The translations under genes and the position numbers were made by a program. The notes under the pieces were generated by a model. It searched no databases. It was not told the origin of the DNA and worked only from the letters and a program-made list of their open reading frames with translations. 33,575 nt of DNA from IMG/VR virus record IMGVR_UViG_3300037502_000552, positions 1 through 33,575 of that record. One strand, given 5' to 3'. The stretch is from a virus. Positions 20,048 through 27,797 of the stretch are shown here, in pieces; the stretch's first letter is position 1; every line of letters starts with the position of its first letter.

Positions 20048-21540
20048 TATGCAAACGCTTTCGCAAAGGTTCCACCACGCCGCTTAGAGTCTGCGACCGC
20101 CGCTTTTGTGGCCTCCGTTATTCTAGGCAACATTGACATGATTTCGGTGCGAACAGTCTGTGACACTCCAGTTGAAATGTTGATGTTTTGCACTATTGTT
20201 GGCGCGCCCTGCCCCATCTTGTCATTCGGGACAATGGTTCCGCTTGCATTGGGAATAAACATCTCCGGTCCACGCTCGCCGACCATATAGGTCGCTCCCG
20301 CAGAGACGGGTCCACCGATTGCTCTCTGTCCCGTTGGGACTGCAGGGGTTGACATACTAATCGGCGCGGCGGGTGCGGTTGTAGACCCGAAAAACGCATC
20401 GAATAATGGTTTGGTGATCTGATAACGGATATACATCCGTAAAAGATCATTCATTATGCTGATCGCCATCTCTTTGAATGCGTCTTTGACCGATTTTGTG
20501 CCGTTCATCAGACCGAGCAAGGCATCCTCTAATGACATGACCGCATTCATTCCGAAGTCGGTGAAAGTAATCGAGGCCATCTTGACCCCCTCCTGCACCG
20601 CATTCATTTCCTCATTGAATTTTTTATAGTCGAGGTCGTCGATCCGTTTCTTGATTTCTTCCTGAAAGGTCACAAAGTCTGCGACCTCTTGCTTCAGGAC
20701 AATTTTGTTTTTCTTTGCGCTCTCTACCACTTTCCCGGTGGCCTTTGCCGCCGCGCTTGCGGCCTGTTCCGCTCTTTGTGGGAAGTCATCTAAGAATGGA
20801 TCAAATGTTCCTGCAAGGGCCTCTTTTTTCGCCCCACGCTCAATAAGTTCAAAAAACTTATTAAATCCAGAGACGACCGGTCCCAAAAGAGTCGCCGCAA
20901 GCGATTTGAAGTTCTTTTCGAGTTTGTCGAGGTTGTCGTTAAACTCCCCGGCCTGCTTCACAAAGTCATCGCTGAAACTTGCCTGATACTGTTTGAGCGC
21001 GGCAGACCCTTGATTGAGAACCGGGATCAGATTCGCGCCAGACTTGCCGAGAAGGTCTTGAGCAATCTTGACCTTTTCCGCGCCGTCCTCGGCCCCGGCG
21101 AAACGATCTGAAATCTGCTCAAAAATCTGGATAGTTGGCAGAAGGTTGCCGTTTGCGTCCTTGATCGAAACCCCGAGGGCCTCGAATGCGTCCTTCTGAG
21201 ACTTGGACCCCATGCTCGCCTCAACAATCGACTTTTGAAGTTTTACGATTGATGAGTTGAATTCTTCTGCGGTCGATCCGTTTAAGGCCGTCGCATTTTG
21301 AAGTCTGGAGAGTTCGCTTGCCGAGATTCCGGTTTTCTCGGATAGGTCTCCAAGTGCGTCTGCGGCATCAATAATCGACTTGGAGAACCCGACAATGGCG
21401 ACGGTCGAGAATGCCGCCGCAAGCGGTCCAGCGATCCCTTTTAGACTGCCTGTGAGCCCGGAGATATTGCTCTGGACCGAGCGGAAAGCCTCACGGGTCT
21501 GGTCAATCGCGCTTATTCGGATCGTCGTATCATTTGCCAT
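20047..21540 (-). CDS. Tape measure protein
   Basis: The 497-residue protein starts MANDTTIRISAIDQTREAFR and is mainly helical, with SVQSNISGLTGSLKGIAGPL (about 22-41), then a hydrophobic stretch AAAFSTVAIVGF. Helical heptads follow, and the C-terminal motif AIGGPVSAGATYMVGERGPE before MFIPNASGTIVP is typical of lambda-type tape measures. At about 1.5 angstrom per residue it predicts a tail near 75 nm, rather short for a siphovirus. The ATG at 21540 overlaps the GT chaperone frame and has AAGGACA before it. It sets tail length and is ejected with DNA. Confidence 0.88.
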   Translation of the reverse strand: MANDTTIRISAIDQTREAFRSVQSNISGLTGSLKGIAGPLAAAFSTVAIVGFSKSIIDAADALGDLSEKTGISASELSRLQNATALNGSTAEEFNSSIVKLQKSIVEASMGSKSQKDAFEALGVSIKDANGNLLPTIQIFEQISDRFAGAEDGAEKVKIAQDLLGKSGANLIPVLNQGSAALKQYQASFSDDFVKQAGEFNDNLDKLEKNFKSLAATLLGPVVSGFNKFFELIERGAKKEALAGTFDPFLDDFPQRAEQAASAAAKATGKVVESAKKNKIVLKQEVADFVTFQEEIKKRIDDLDYKKFNEEMNAVQEGVKMASITFTDFGMNAVMSLEDALLGLMNGTKSVKDAFKEMAISIMNDLLRMYIRYQITKPLFDAFFGSTTAPAAPISMSTPAVPTGQRAIGGPVSAGATYMVGERGPEMFIPNASGTIVPNDKMGQGAPTIVQNINISTGVSQTVRTEIMSMLPRITEATKAAVADSKRRGGTFAKAFA

Positions 21541-22017
21541 TGTCCTTGCCCTTCACCCGGAAATAAGCCACCCATTCGTGAAACTCGTCGAGAGAAATTT
21601 CCTCTATTTCCTCGATTGTCTTGCCTAGCCGATCCGCTAAGGCGATGAGGTTAAACCTCAACGAATCGGCCCTTAGTTTTTTTCGGCCTCCTCCACCGAA
21701 ATCACATTGCCAAACACTTCAGCCGCAACCCGAGACATTAGAACGATGGGCTCGCGCATCAAGAACGGTTTGTCCTCTAGCGTAAACATCTTTTCGCCGT
21801 CTTTCGTCTCGGCCTTGAGGATCAAGAGGTCAACCATTGCCTCGATCCCCATGTTCGTCAGAAAGTCTTTGTGCCTTTTCTGAAGGCGGTCTACATCGTA
21901 ACAAGTAAGGACTCCCGCAAAAATCTCTAGCGGTTGTCCCTCGTCGCCCCACTCCTGAACCACAATTTTCTTACGGGTTTTTTGCCTCCGAGCGGCAATC
22001 TTCTCTCCCAAACCCAT
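21530..22017 (-). CDS. Tail assembly chaperone GT (-1 frameshift product)
   Basis: G-frame codons to AAC at 21676, then a -1 shift, give a 162-residue fusion: 114 residues of G plus 48 residues encoded from 21676 to the stop at 21530. The T part contains DSLRFNLIALADRLGKTIEE and DEFHEWVAYFRVKG, the typical T-domain pattern. The slippery A_AAA_AAC lies three codons before the G stop. As in lambda, G and GT should bind the tape measure and help tail-tube polymerisation. The T frame has no start of its own and ends 11 nt inside the tape measure gene, as expected. Confidence 0.9.
21673..22017 (-). CDS. Tail assembly chaperone G
   Basis: The 114-residue protein starts MGLGEKIAARRQKTRKKIVV and has EWGDEGQPLEIFAGVLTCYD and HKDFLTNMGIEAMVDLLILK. 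Its C-terminus ends VEEAEKN, where frameshifting occurs. It is the abundant product of the G/GT pair placed between the tail tube and tape measure genes. The ATG at 22017 begins 2 bp after the tube gene stop. It has no enzymatic motif. The call depends on position and on the frameshift. Confidence 0.88.
   Translation of the reverse strand: MGLGEKIAARRQKTRKKIVVQEWGDEGQPLEIFAGVLTCYDVDRLQKRHKDFLTNMGIEAMVDLLILKAETKDGEKMFTLEDKPFLMREPIVLMSRVAAEVFGNVISVEEAEKN
21676..21682 (-). promoter_or_regulatory. -1 ribosomal frameshift site A_AAA_AAC
   Basis: The heptamer reads A AAA AAC in the G frame, immediately before TAA. A slip of one base produces the GT fusion. Efficiency and any downstream structure cannot be read here; the GC-rich segment after the stop (CTAAGGGCCGATTCG) may help. 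Confidence 0.88.
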
Positions 22018-22019
22018 AA

Positions 22020-22409
22020 TTAAACCGTCGTCTCAGAGAGCGCGCCCGTGCCTTGGAAACTAAACGAAGCCTCGACCATGCCATCAAACGAAGCGGTGAC
22101 AGACCTCTCGGTAATAATCACGGAACCAGAATAATACTTGTCTCCAGAGGTTGAGCCCTCGGGATAGACATTGATCGTCACGGTTGCGCCGGGATCGAGA
22201 GTCAATTGCCCGTTGGTGTCAGTCTCGTCCCAGAAACACTCGATGGAGCCAGAAAAAGTCTTGAGCGAGGCGAGATAAGTGCGACTCGCATCGCCCATCG
22301 TCGTATCTTCAAGAGTATCTGCCGTCTCTGTGATTGTGTATGAACGAATCTCGGCAATCGCGTTTGCGCCGCTTTTTACCGTGCCTTCTGAGCCTTTGTG
22401 GGTTGCCAT
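22020..22409 (-). CDS. Major tail tube protein
   Basis: The 129-residue protein starts MATHKGSEGTVKSGANAIAE and is beta-rich: EIRSYTITETADTLEDTTMG, TYLASLKTFSGSIECFWDET and SVIITERSVTASFDGMVEAS. This is the small tube-protein layout, with the FDGMVEASFSFQGTG ending. It stacks in hexameric rings to form the tail. The ATG at 22409 has AGGAGG nine bases upstream. It follows the terminator protein gene after 42 bp, long for this genome, in agreement with separate high expression. Confidence 0.83.
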   Translation of the reverse strand: MATHKGSEGTVKSGANAIAEIRSYTITETADTLEDTTMGDASRTYLASLKTFSGSIECFWDETDTNGQLTLDPGATVTINVYPEGSTSGDKYYSGSVIITERSVTASFDGMVEASFSFQGTGALSETTV

Positions 22410-22451
22410 TTGGGAAATCCTCCTGTGGTAGTGGCTTGCTCGATTCTAGGG

Positions 22452-22895
22452 TCAAACTGGGGTTTCTGCATCATTTTCGACGGTTGCATAAATAACCGCA
22501 AAAGTCATCCGCACGATTCCTGCCTGAGTCTCGCCCTCTCCGACTTGCTCAATCTCGACCGAGGTCAGTTCCGTGTCTTTTGCCTTGCCGCCGCGAGTTA
22601 CATCTGTGACCATCGCCTCCTCGACCTCCAGACTGATCTGGTCCAGAGTGTCGTCGAGGTTACTGTTTGCCAGAGCATATCCCTCGATCACTACATCAAG
22701 AGTCCGCAATTTGGTGCGTTGTCGAGCCAGAGTCCCGCTCTCGACCGTCTCGGATTGTGTATATACACAAAGGCCGGGGAGTTTCCCCGAGGCGATGGGA
22801 TAAACCCGTGAGCGATAAACACGGGTCGAGGTGGTGGTCAGTCCGGTGACCGTTGTAATGACATTGTCCCGAATCTGTTTGCGGACATGGGCCAT
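22452..22895 (-). CDS. Tail terminator protein (gpU-like)
   Basis: The 147-residue protein starts MAHVRKQIRDNVITTVTGLT, with RVYRSRVYPIASGKLPGLCV and VDVVIEGYA-like strands, then IVRMTFAVIYATVEND. This alpha/beta layout matches tail terminators, which cap the finished tail tube and join the head connector. Position between the joining protein and tube gene fits. The ATG at 22895 has GGAG eight bases before it and overlaps the previous stop as TAATG. Confidence 0.72.
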   Translation of the reverse strand: MAHVRKQIRDNVITTVTGLTTTSTRVYRSRVYPIASGKLPGLCVYTQSETVESGTLARQRTKLRTLDVVIEGYALANSNLDDTLDQISLEVEEAMVTDVTRGGKAKDTELTSVEIEQVGEGETQAGIVRMTFAVIYATVENDAETPV

Positions 22896-23203
22896 TATTG
22901 TTTCTCCAGAATGAGATTTGTCATTCCCGTTCCGTCGTGCTGGACCACTTTGATTTTGTAGGTCGTCCCAGAGATTGCCAGAGTGTCGTCCTCGACCGCA
23001 GTTGCAACATCAAGAGTCCGGGCCAAGAAACGGGGTTGTTGCATCGCAAATGGAACCCCGCCGCCTGCATCGACCTCAATAAAGTCGTTGTCAAAAATGC
23101 CTTGGATCGTGGTGACTGTTGCGCCCCGGGTAAAGGTCACGGAAACGCCGAAATCATCTGCCGACAGGAAAATTGCGCGGTCTGCGTTGCTCTCGACTGC
23201 CAT
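22895..23203 (-). CDS. Head-tail joining protein (gpFII-like)
   Basis: The 102-residue beta-rich protein has AIFLSADDFGVSVTFTRGAT, TIQGIFDNDFIEVDAGGGVP, and a C-terminal YKIKVVQHDGTGMTNLILEK. This is the pattern of lambda FII-type proteins (head-tail stopper/joining). The ATG at 23203 has AAGGG eight bases upstream, two bases after the stop of the methyltransferase gene. A capsid-side connector role is inferred from order and shape. Confidence 0.7.
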   Translation of the reverse strand: MAVESNADRAIFLSADDFGVSVTFTRGATVTTIQGIFDNDFIEVDAGGGVPFAMQQPRFLARTLDVATAVEDDTLAISGTTYKIKVVQHDGTGMTNLILEKQ

Positions 23204-23205
23204 GT

Positions 23206-23853
23206 TTATGCCCTTGTGAAGATTACATCCCGGTGGATGCGGGTTGCCTCTTTATAACCCAAACCCGCAAGAAAATCGACTGTTTGAGAGTCCTCCACGC
23301 CGTATCTCTTGCCCAGACCCTTGAGTTCGAGACAGATCACCGGACTGCATCGGTCAATCGTATCCTCGGCCCCTTGCACCGCAAAATGCTCAAAGCCCTC
23401 AATGTCCAGTTGGATCAGGTCAACATCGTCATATTCAAAAGAGTCGATTGGCATGATCTGGAATTCATTGCCCTCTTTGATCTGGTGGGCTCCGATATTG
23501 TCCGGGTCGATATGGTCAATCGCGCCAGAATCGAAACAGTCTCCGAGGCCACCTCTGGTCCGCAGGATGTTTACAATCCCCGCCGTGTTTTGGATCAGGG
23601 CCGCATAATTATCGCCGTCGGGCTCGAAGGTATGCACCGACCGAAACTTCTCCGCGAGAGCCTTGGGCCAGACCCCGACATTGCCTCCAGCCTGAACCAC
23701 CCGACGATATTGTTTGCAGAATGGGAGAATTGTGGATAAGTCTGCGACCTCCCGCAGGATTATGTCGAGGGCGACTTGGTCTTTAGCCGGAACCCACCAC
23801 CCCTTTCGCTGGATAAGGGACGCGAGTTTGTTCCCAAGGTCGAGGTTTTCCAT
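23206..23853 (-). CDS. FkbM-family methyltransferase
   Basis: The 215-residue protein has RVVQAGGNVGVWPKALAEKF as the SAM-binding motif, VHTFEPDGDNYAAL, and IDSFEYDDVDLIQLDIEGFE followed by HFAVQGAEDTI. These match FkbM-type O-methyltransferases, many of which methylate sugars. The chosen ATG at 23853 gives a start MENLDLGNKLASLI; earlier in-frame codons extend further into the glycosyltransferase gene. It overlaps that gene by 71 nt. With the neighbouring genes it forms an insert between capsid and connector genes. It may methylate a glycan on virions or host surface. Confidence 0.82.
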   Translation of the reverse strand: MENLDLGNKLASLIQRKGWWVPAKDQVALDIILREVADLSTILPFCKQYRRVVQAGGNVGVWPKALAEKFRSVHTFEPDGDNYAALIQNTAGIVNILRTRGGLGDCFDSGAIDHIDPDNIGAHQIKEGNEFQIMPIDSFEYDDVDLIQLDIEGFEHFAVQGAEDTIDRCSPVICLELKGLGKRYGVEDSQTVDFLAGLGYKEATRIHRDVIFTRA

Positions 23854-24400
23854 GAAATATGACCACCTTTCCGTTTGCGTTGCGGGCGAGAACATCGGCC
23901 TTAAAACTGACAATCTCGTCTGTGAAGTCTTGAAAATAGGTCGCGGTGACCGTCTGCTCTAAGTATTGCTGGTCGCCGTGCGGGAGGTCAAAGACGGGTT
24001 TCTCGGCATACTTCTCATAAAGCCAAGTCATATCTTTCGACCAATACATTATGCTCGACTGCATTGCCTTTGGATTGGCCTTGCCCCGGTATACATCCCG
24101 AAGGATTACAAATTCCTCGTCCGCAATGGTTTCCAAGAATGAAACCGGACCCTGAATAATCGTGTCGAGGTCCATGTATAGGATGGGCGGTTTAAGCCTG
24201 AAAATCTCCATCTTGGACCACCACCCGGGCCACTTGTGGACCATCGGGACATAGTCCGCTTTGACCACCTGATCGGACACGCAAACGAATGGGAGTTCCA
24301 ACCGCTTCTCGACCATAAACTTGAGAGCGGCAACATGGTCGGGAGTGTAGTCACCCCCGCCACGCAAGACACACGCTACTCGGAGTCCTTCTTTTTCCAA
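23783..24400 (-). CDS. Glycosyltransferase-like protein (DxD)
   Basis: The 205-residue protein begins LRVACVLRGGGDYTPDHVAA and has LPFVCVSDQVV, WSKMEIFRLKPPILYMDLDT with a DLDT metal-binding motif, and IFHGKPRPWEQ at the end. This resembles family-8-like and similar GT-A folds that transfer a sugar from a nucleotide sugar. The start is uncertain: TTG at 24400 has no clear ribosome site, whereas relatives would begin near RVACVLR, where only GTA lies after AAGGA. It overlaps the small upstream gene by 25 nt. It acts in the cytoplasm, with an unknown acceptor. Confidence 0.78.
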   Translation of the reverse strand: MEKEGLRVACVLRGGGDYTPDHVAALKFMVEKRLELPFVCVSDQVVKADYVPMVHKWPGWWSKMEIFRLKPPILYMDLDTIIQGPVSFLETIADEEFVILRDVYRGKANPKAMQSSIMYWSKDMTWLYEKYAEKPVFDLPHGDQQYLEQTVTATYFQDFTDEIVSFKADVLARNANGKVVIFHGKPRPWEQTRVPYPAKGVVGSG

Positions 24401-24600
24401 GTGCGTTTTGTCAGTTTGGGTTGCTCCGAAGCCTCAACCTCGACCACCCTGTTCACGATTGGGGCCGTGTCGCCGTCATACTTCTTGGCCTTGTTACGCC
24501 CGATCAGCCACGATGCGTCTGCGTCTTTGACCTCGATAACATCGCCAACATCGCGATGGTGACCGTCCCAATGGACCGCGCTAGTGATTTCAACCTTCAT
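24376..24600 (-). CDS. Small hypothetical protein in the glycan cassette
   Basis: The 74-residue protein starts MKVEITSAVHWDGHHRDVGD and has VIEVKDADASWLIGRNKAKK, with a basic tail KLTKRTWKKKDSE. The N-terminal pattern resembles a small SH3-like phage protein often near head-tail genes (xVGDVIEVxxxxAxWLIxxxKA). The ATG at 24600 has GGAGG seven bases upstream and overlaps the previous stop as ATGA. It may be a structural connector, unlike its enzymatic neighbours. The function is unknown. Confidence 0.66.
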   Translation of the reverse strand: MKVEITSAVHWDGHHRDVGDVIEVKDADASWLIGRNKAKKYDGDTAPIVNRVVEVEASEQPKLTKRTWKKKDSE

Positions 24601-25130
24601 TGATGCACCTCCTTTAATCGTCCAGAAACAAAGTGTATACGCTCTGGGTGGCGCATTCCACCAATAAATTCCTTCCATCGCCTCAGATCATCTCGGGCCG
24701 AGATATGTTTTGCATGGAATGGCTCAGATTGCGGACCCTGCCACCAATACTCCCGGCCCCCATAATCGGTGTATTGGTCCATCCCGCAAACATATATTGT
24801 CTCGAAGCCCATCTGATCCGCGCACCAAACCGCAAGGCCCCCAGAGAACCCAATTGGCGGGCATTCCCCGGCGTGTATTACATCCCCCTGCTTCCAATGA
24901 GAGAGGTTTGTGATCTTCTTAATATCCCGAAACCCGCCGACATAATTCCACATATGGCGGTCGCAGAAGGCCAAATAATCAAGCGGCAGTATAAGTGAGT
25001 GCTGATTGACCCCCATCAAAATATCGACTTGGGGGATCGCCCGTAGGTCCACGGGCAACATAACGCCACCGCCCAAGACCGCGCAAGTCTGGCCTTTGTG
25101 GTGGTCTTTGTATTGAGAGATTCTGTCCAT
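24597..25130 (-). CDS. DUF115-like/glycosyltransferase-related protein
   Basis: The 177-residue protein has GQTCAVLGGGVMLPVDLRAI (about 13-32) and VDILMGVNQHSLILPLDYLA, a Rossmann-like start seen in DUF115-type (6-hydroxymethylpterin-kinase-like or sugar-related) proteins. It continues with PPIGFSGGLAVWCADQMGFE and IYVCGMDQYTDYGG. The ATG at 25130 directly abuts the T-run of the terminator, and no ribosome site is visible between hairpin and start. Translation or transcription may therefore depend on readthrough. A role in surface sugar synthesis is plausible from the adjacent enzymes. Confidence 0.65.
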   Translation of the reverse strand: MDRISQYKDHHKGQTCAVLGGGVMLPVDLRAIPQVDILMGVNQHSLILPLDYLAFCDRHMWNYVGGFRDIKKITNLSHWKQGDVIHAGECPPIGFSGGLAVWCADQMGFETIYVCGMDQYTDYGGREYWWQGPQSEPFHAKHISARDDLRRWKEFIGGMRHPERIHFVSGRLKEVHQ

Positions 25131-25159
25131 AAAAAAAGGGAGACCCGAGGGCCTCCCTT
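25131..25159 (-). terminator. Intrinsic terminator after the capsid gene
   Basis: On the minus strand AAGGGAG and CTCCCTT form a 7-bp stem around a GC-rich loop that can pair further. Seven T residues run up to the ATG of the next gene, two of them in the stem. It lies 20 bp after the capsid stop. It should reduce transcription of the glycan cassette and tail genes relative to capsid. Confidence 0.88.
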
Positions 25160-25178
25160 ATTTTGCCAGATCAGACCA

Positions 25179-26441
25179 TTAGGCGGTCGTCACATCCTTA
25201 ATTGCGGCGAAGGACTCGGCGTGGCGAACCTTAACATCGACCTCTTGGAAGGCGGCGATGCGGATGGTTCCTGCGCTCGATCCGGTATAGGGATCGACCA
25301 GAACATCTGGCGAGTTCCACATACCGATCATCAGGTCGCTGAAGTTACCGAAGATAACTGCCGAGCAAACACCGCTCGAAGTTCCCTTGGTGAGGTCAGA
25401 CGGGACCAGAGTCGTCGAGGCCACATTGTAGCCGAGCAACACATTGGTGTCGTTGAGGATGAAGTTGCCCTCAACACCGCTCGTCTGGCGGGGACGGTTA
25501 CGCATTGCGGCGACCACTTTGGGGTTGGTCAAGAATGCGAGATTGCCCATCAGAGCATTGTCGATTGCGACTTCACGCTCAAGGTTGACCAGCGAGGCGA
25601 AAGTGATTGCGCCACCGTTGGTTCCGATTGCGACCGAGCCGATCCCGTTGGTTCCGAGGATACCCGTTGGCTCATTTGCGCCGCCGCCCTCGATTGCCAC
25701 CTCGTCGATCTTGCGAGCAAACGACTGGAGAATGTCCTCGCGGATGATCTGCTCAACCGAGGGGTCAGACTGAATCGCCAGTTTGCGCGAAATGTCGGTG
25801 AAGGAGGCCAGAGTCTTGGGAGACATGGTCACTTGGGTGAAGGTCTGAGCGGACTCGGAGGGAGCGGAGTTCTCACCAACGAAGGCCACGGTCGAGCCAG
25901 TTCCCATCTTGGGGATCGCAACATCGCCCTTAAGACCAGTCATCATCCGGGCTCCGAGATTGCCGATCACCAGATTGGCACGGAGGCGGTCGATAAACTC
26001 GCCAGCCATGTAGTCCTCGGCGATGATGTTCGAGCCATTTGCGGGAGAAGTCGTGAGAATGTCGCGCTTGGCGAATACGCTCATCGGGACGAAGAAACCG
26101 CGAGCCTGCTTGCCTGTGTTGCGGGCAATCTCGTCGGAAACCTCGGCCTCATAGCCAGTCACGCGACCATGCTTGGCGATAGAGTCAATGGCGCGCAGGA
26201 GCGAGTAACGCTTCTGCTCGGTCTTGGTCATCTCAACATCGGGGGCGTGGAGGGGTTTGTCGAGGTTGCGCTCCAAGAGGAAACCTTGGAATTCACCATA
26301 AGACATTCCACGCTCAATGGCTTGAGCGACTAGGTTGGTTTTGTTGTGGCGAGCGGCAAGTTCGCTGATCTGCTTGAGTTCAGCATTGCGCTTTGCGATT
26401 GCGGCCTCTGCGGTGACCGCGCCCGTGTTTTCTTGAGACAT
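25179..26441 (-). CDS. Possible separately initiated major capsid protein
   Basis: The in-frame ATG at 26441 starts MSQENTGAVTAEAAIAKRNA. It is preceded by AAAGGAAC with four bases to the ATG, a believable ribosome site. It would give a 420-residue capsid without the protease. The first 100 residues or so are the helical delta region (NAELKQISELAARHNK), followed by the HK97 core (for example VIFGNFSDLMIGMWNSP near the end). The product could supply extra capsid, while the full-length fusion supplies the protease. This is a prediction from the ribosome site alone. Confidence 0.45.
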   Translation of the reverse strand: MSQENTGAVTAEAAIAKRNAELKQISELAARHNKTNLVAQAIERGMSYGEFQGFLLERNLDKPLHAPDVEMTKTEQKRYSLLRAIDSIAKHGRVTGYEAEVSDEIARNTGKQARGFFVPMSVFAKRDILTTSPANGSNIIAEDYMAGEFIDRLRANLVIGNLGARMMTGLKGDVAIPKMGTGSTVAFVGENSAPSESAQTFTQVTMSPKTLASFTDISRKLAIQSDPSVEQIIREDILQSFARKIDEVAIEGGGANEPTGILGTNGIGSVAIGTNGGAITFASLVNLEREVAIDNALMGNLAFLTNPKVVAAMRNRPRQTSGVEGNFILNDTNVLLGYNVASTTLVPSDLTKGTSSGVCSAVIFGNFSDLMIGMWNSPDVLVDPYTGSSAGTIRIAAFQEVDVKVRHAESFAAIKDVTTA

Positions 26442-27797
26442 TTCAGTTCCTTTCGGGTTTGAGATTACTTCTATAACGGGTTGCGAAGTCATCGCCGACC
26501 GACCCACGCCAACCGACGGGTCGGCGGGAATAGATACGACGGAAACCTCTAGTGGTTGCCACGAAGTGGCCCGATAGACTTTGCCATCGGACTCCCGCGT
26601 GACCTTTTTGACATAGTAGCCAATACTCACATTGCCGCGAATACCGTCTACTACATCATCGTAAACCTCGCTCGCCCGTCCGTTTTTTCCAAAACGCACC
26701 GTAGCCCGTAACTTGCGGGCAGACTCATCGAGGGTTACAGATTCGACGACCCCAATCTGTTGAGTGGGATCATGGTCCAGCAGGAGCGGAGCCCTGCCAG
26801 AGTTGAGGAAACTCAGATCAATGCTGGAGGCCGAGTGGTCGAGAATCTCCATCCCGCCCATGCGCTCCACCGGGAGTTCGCTAGAGATTGCCATGCGGAC
26901 CCGACGCTCATCTTCAATCACGGGCTCCATGCTATCGGCCCGCAGAGTCAGGGGTTGGCCCTTGCGGTCGCCATAAGAATTCTCGATCAATTCGACCTCA
27001 ATCTCGTCCTCGACCATTTCCTCGACAAGTTCCTCTGCCTCGGGCATTTCAGCCTTGGCAAACTCGACGACGAAACTGTTTTCGGTTTCGGTCACGGCGA
27101 CAATATGTCTTTGCTCTTGATCCATAGTTTCTGCCTTTCCTTTTCCGGATATTAAGGCCGATTTATTTGTTTGGTCTAGGTCTTGAGAACGAAGATCATC
27201 AATCTTGGTCAGAGTCGAAAACTTATGTCCGACCAAAGTATCGGTCGCCGCCCATCCGTCCTCGCCCTCGCGATATAGCCGAATCAGGGCCGCAGGATCA
27301 TCCGGTGAGCCTGTGATCTCGAAGTCAGATTCGGGGACATTGATAGTCCCGTCGCGCTCGATTCTCTCGATCCGACCTCTTGCCCTGCCGCCGGGGTTGT
27401 CCCAAGAAACAAAGTCACCGACCGCAAGTGCGTCCGGTGCGGCCCGATCCTGATTGTCTGCGGTTTCCATTCTGCTTACCCTTTCGTTTGCCCAAGACTC
27501 GCCGGGATCACCACCCCATAAAGCCCAAGCGATTCGCCCTGCGGATGGATAACCCTCCTCGCCGGGACTGAAACCTTCTGCCTGCTTATCTACTGCATGG
27601 CGCGCAAAGAACGATGCCATGCGTCGGACGGTATCCAGACTAAGTTCTCGACGATTTGCAAGGTCTCGGGCGCGAGCGACTCCAACCTCCGTGCCACCTC
27701 GTCCAAACTCAGCGCGCCAGTCGAGACCGCGTTGAGCCTCCTCTGCCATCGCCTCGGTCGGTTTTGTATCAATCTCGATCCCTTTGTAAGTCGCCAT
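25179..27797 (-). CDS. Prohead protease-major capsid fusion with N-terminal Tudor-like region
   Basis: The 872-residue protein combines several parts. Residues 1-110 carry SLDTVRRMASFFARHAVDKQ and IAWALWGGDPGESWANERV. Residues about 124-180 carry a Tudor-like module with VGDFVSWDNPGGRARGRIER. Residues 295-435 are an S78 protease with LLLDHDPTQQ (H342), GNVSIGYYVKKV (S391) and WQPLEVSVVSIPADPSVGVG. Residues about 453-872 are an HK97-type capsid with KAIDEVAIEGGGANEPTGIL-like core elements. The protease would cut the scaffold and release capsid. The ATG at 27797 directly follows the upstream stop. Internal in-frame ATGs at 27470, 27125 and 26441 have Shine-Dalgarno-like sequences, so shorter products are possible. 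Confidence 0.86.
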   Translation of the reverse strand: MATYKGIEIDTKPTEAMAEEAQRGLDWRAEFGRGGTEVGVARARDLANRRELSLDTVRRMASFFARHAVDKQAEGFSPGEEGYPSAGRIAWALWGGDPGESWANERVSRMETADNQDRAAPDALAVGDFVSWDNPGGRARGRIERIERDGTINVPESDFEITGSPDDPAALIRLYREGEDGWAATDTLVGHKFSTLTKIDDLRSQDLDQTNKSALISGKGKAETMDQEQRHIVAVTETENSFVVEFAKAEMPEAEELVEEMVEDEIEVELIENSYGDRKGQPLTLRADSMEPVIEDERRVRMAISSELPVERMGGMEILDHSASSIDLSFLNSGRAPLLLDHDPTQQIGVVESVTLDESARKLRATVRFGKNGRASEVYDDVVDGIRGNVSIGYYVKKVTRESDGKVYRATSWQPLEVSVVSIPADPSVGVGRSAMTSQPVIEVISNPKGTEMSQENTGAVTAEAAIAKRNAELKQISELAARHNKTNLVAQAIERGMSYGEFQGFLLERNLDKPLHAPDVEMTKTEQKRYSLLRAIDSIAKHGRVTGYEAEVSDEIARNTGKQARGFFVPMSVFAKRDILTTSPANGSNIIAEDYMAGEFIDRLRANLVIGNLGARMMTGLKGDVAIPKMGTGSTVAFVGENSAPSESAQTFTQVTMSPKTLASFTDISRKLAIQSDPSVEQIIREDILQSFARKIDEVAIEGGGANEPTGILGTNGIGSVAIGTNGGAITFASLVNLEREVAIDNALMGNLAFLTNPKVVAAMRNRPRQTSGVEGNFILNDTNVLLGYNVASTTLVPSDLTKGTSSGVCSAVIFGNFSDLMIGMWNSPDVLVDPYTGSSAGTIRIAAFQEVDVKVRHAESFAAIKDVTTA

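Noticed and set aside
25098-26333. 411-codon open frame on the + strand
   Set aside because: It runs antisense through the capsid gene, lacks recognisable motifs or a ribosome site, and reflects codon bias of the real gene.
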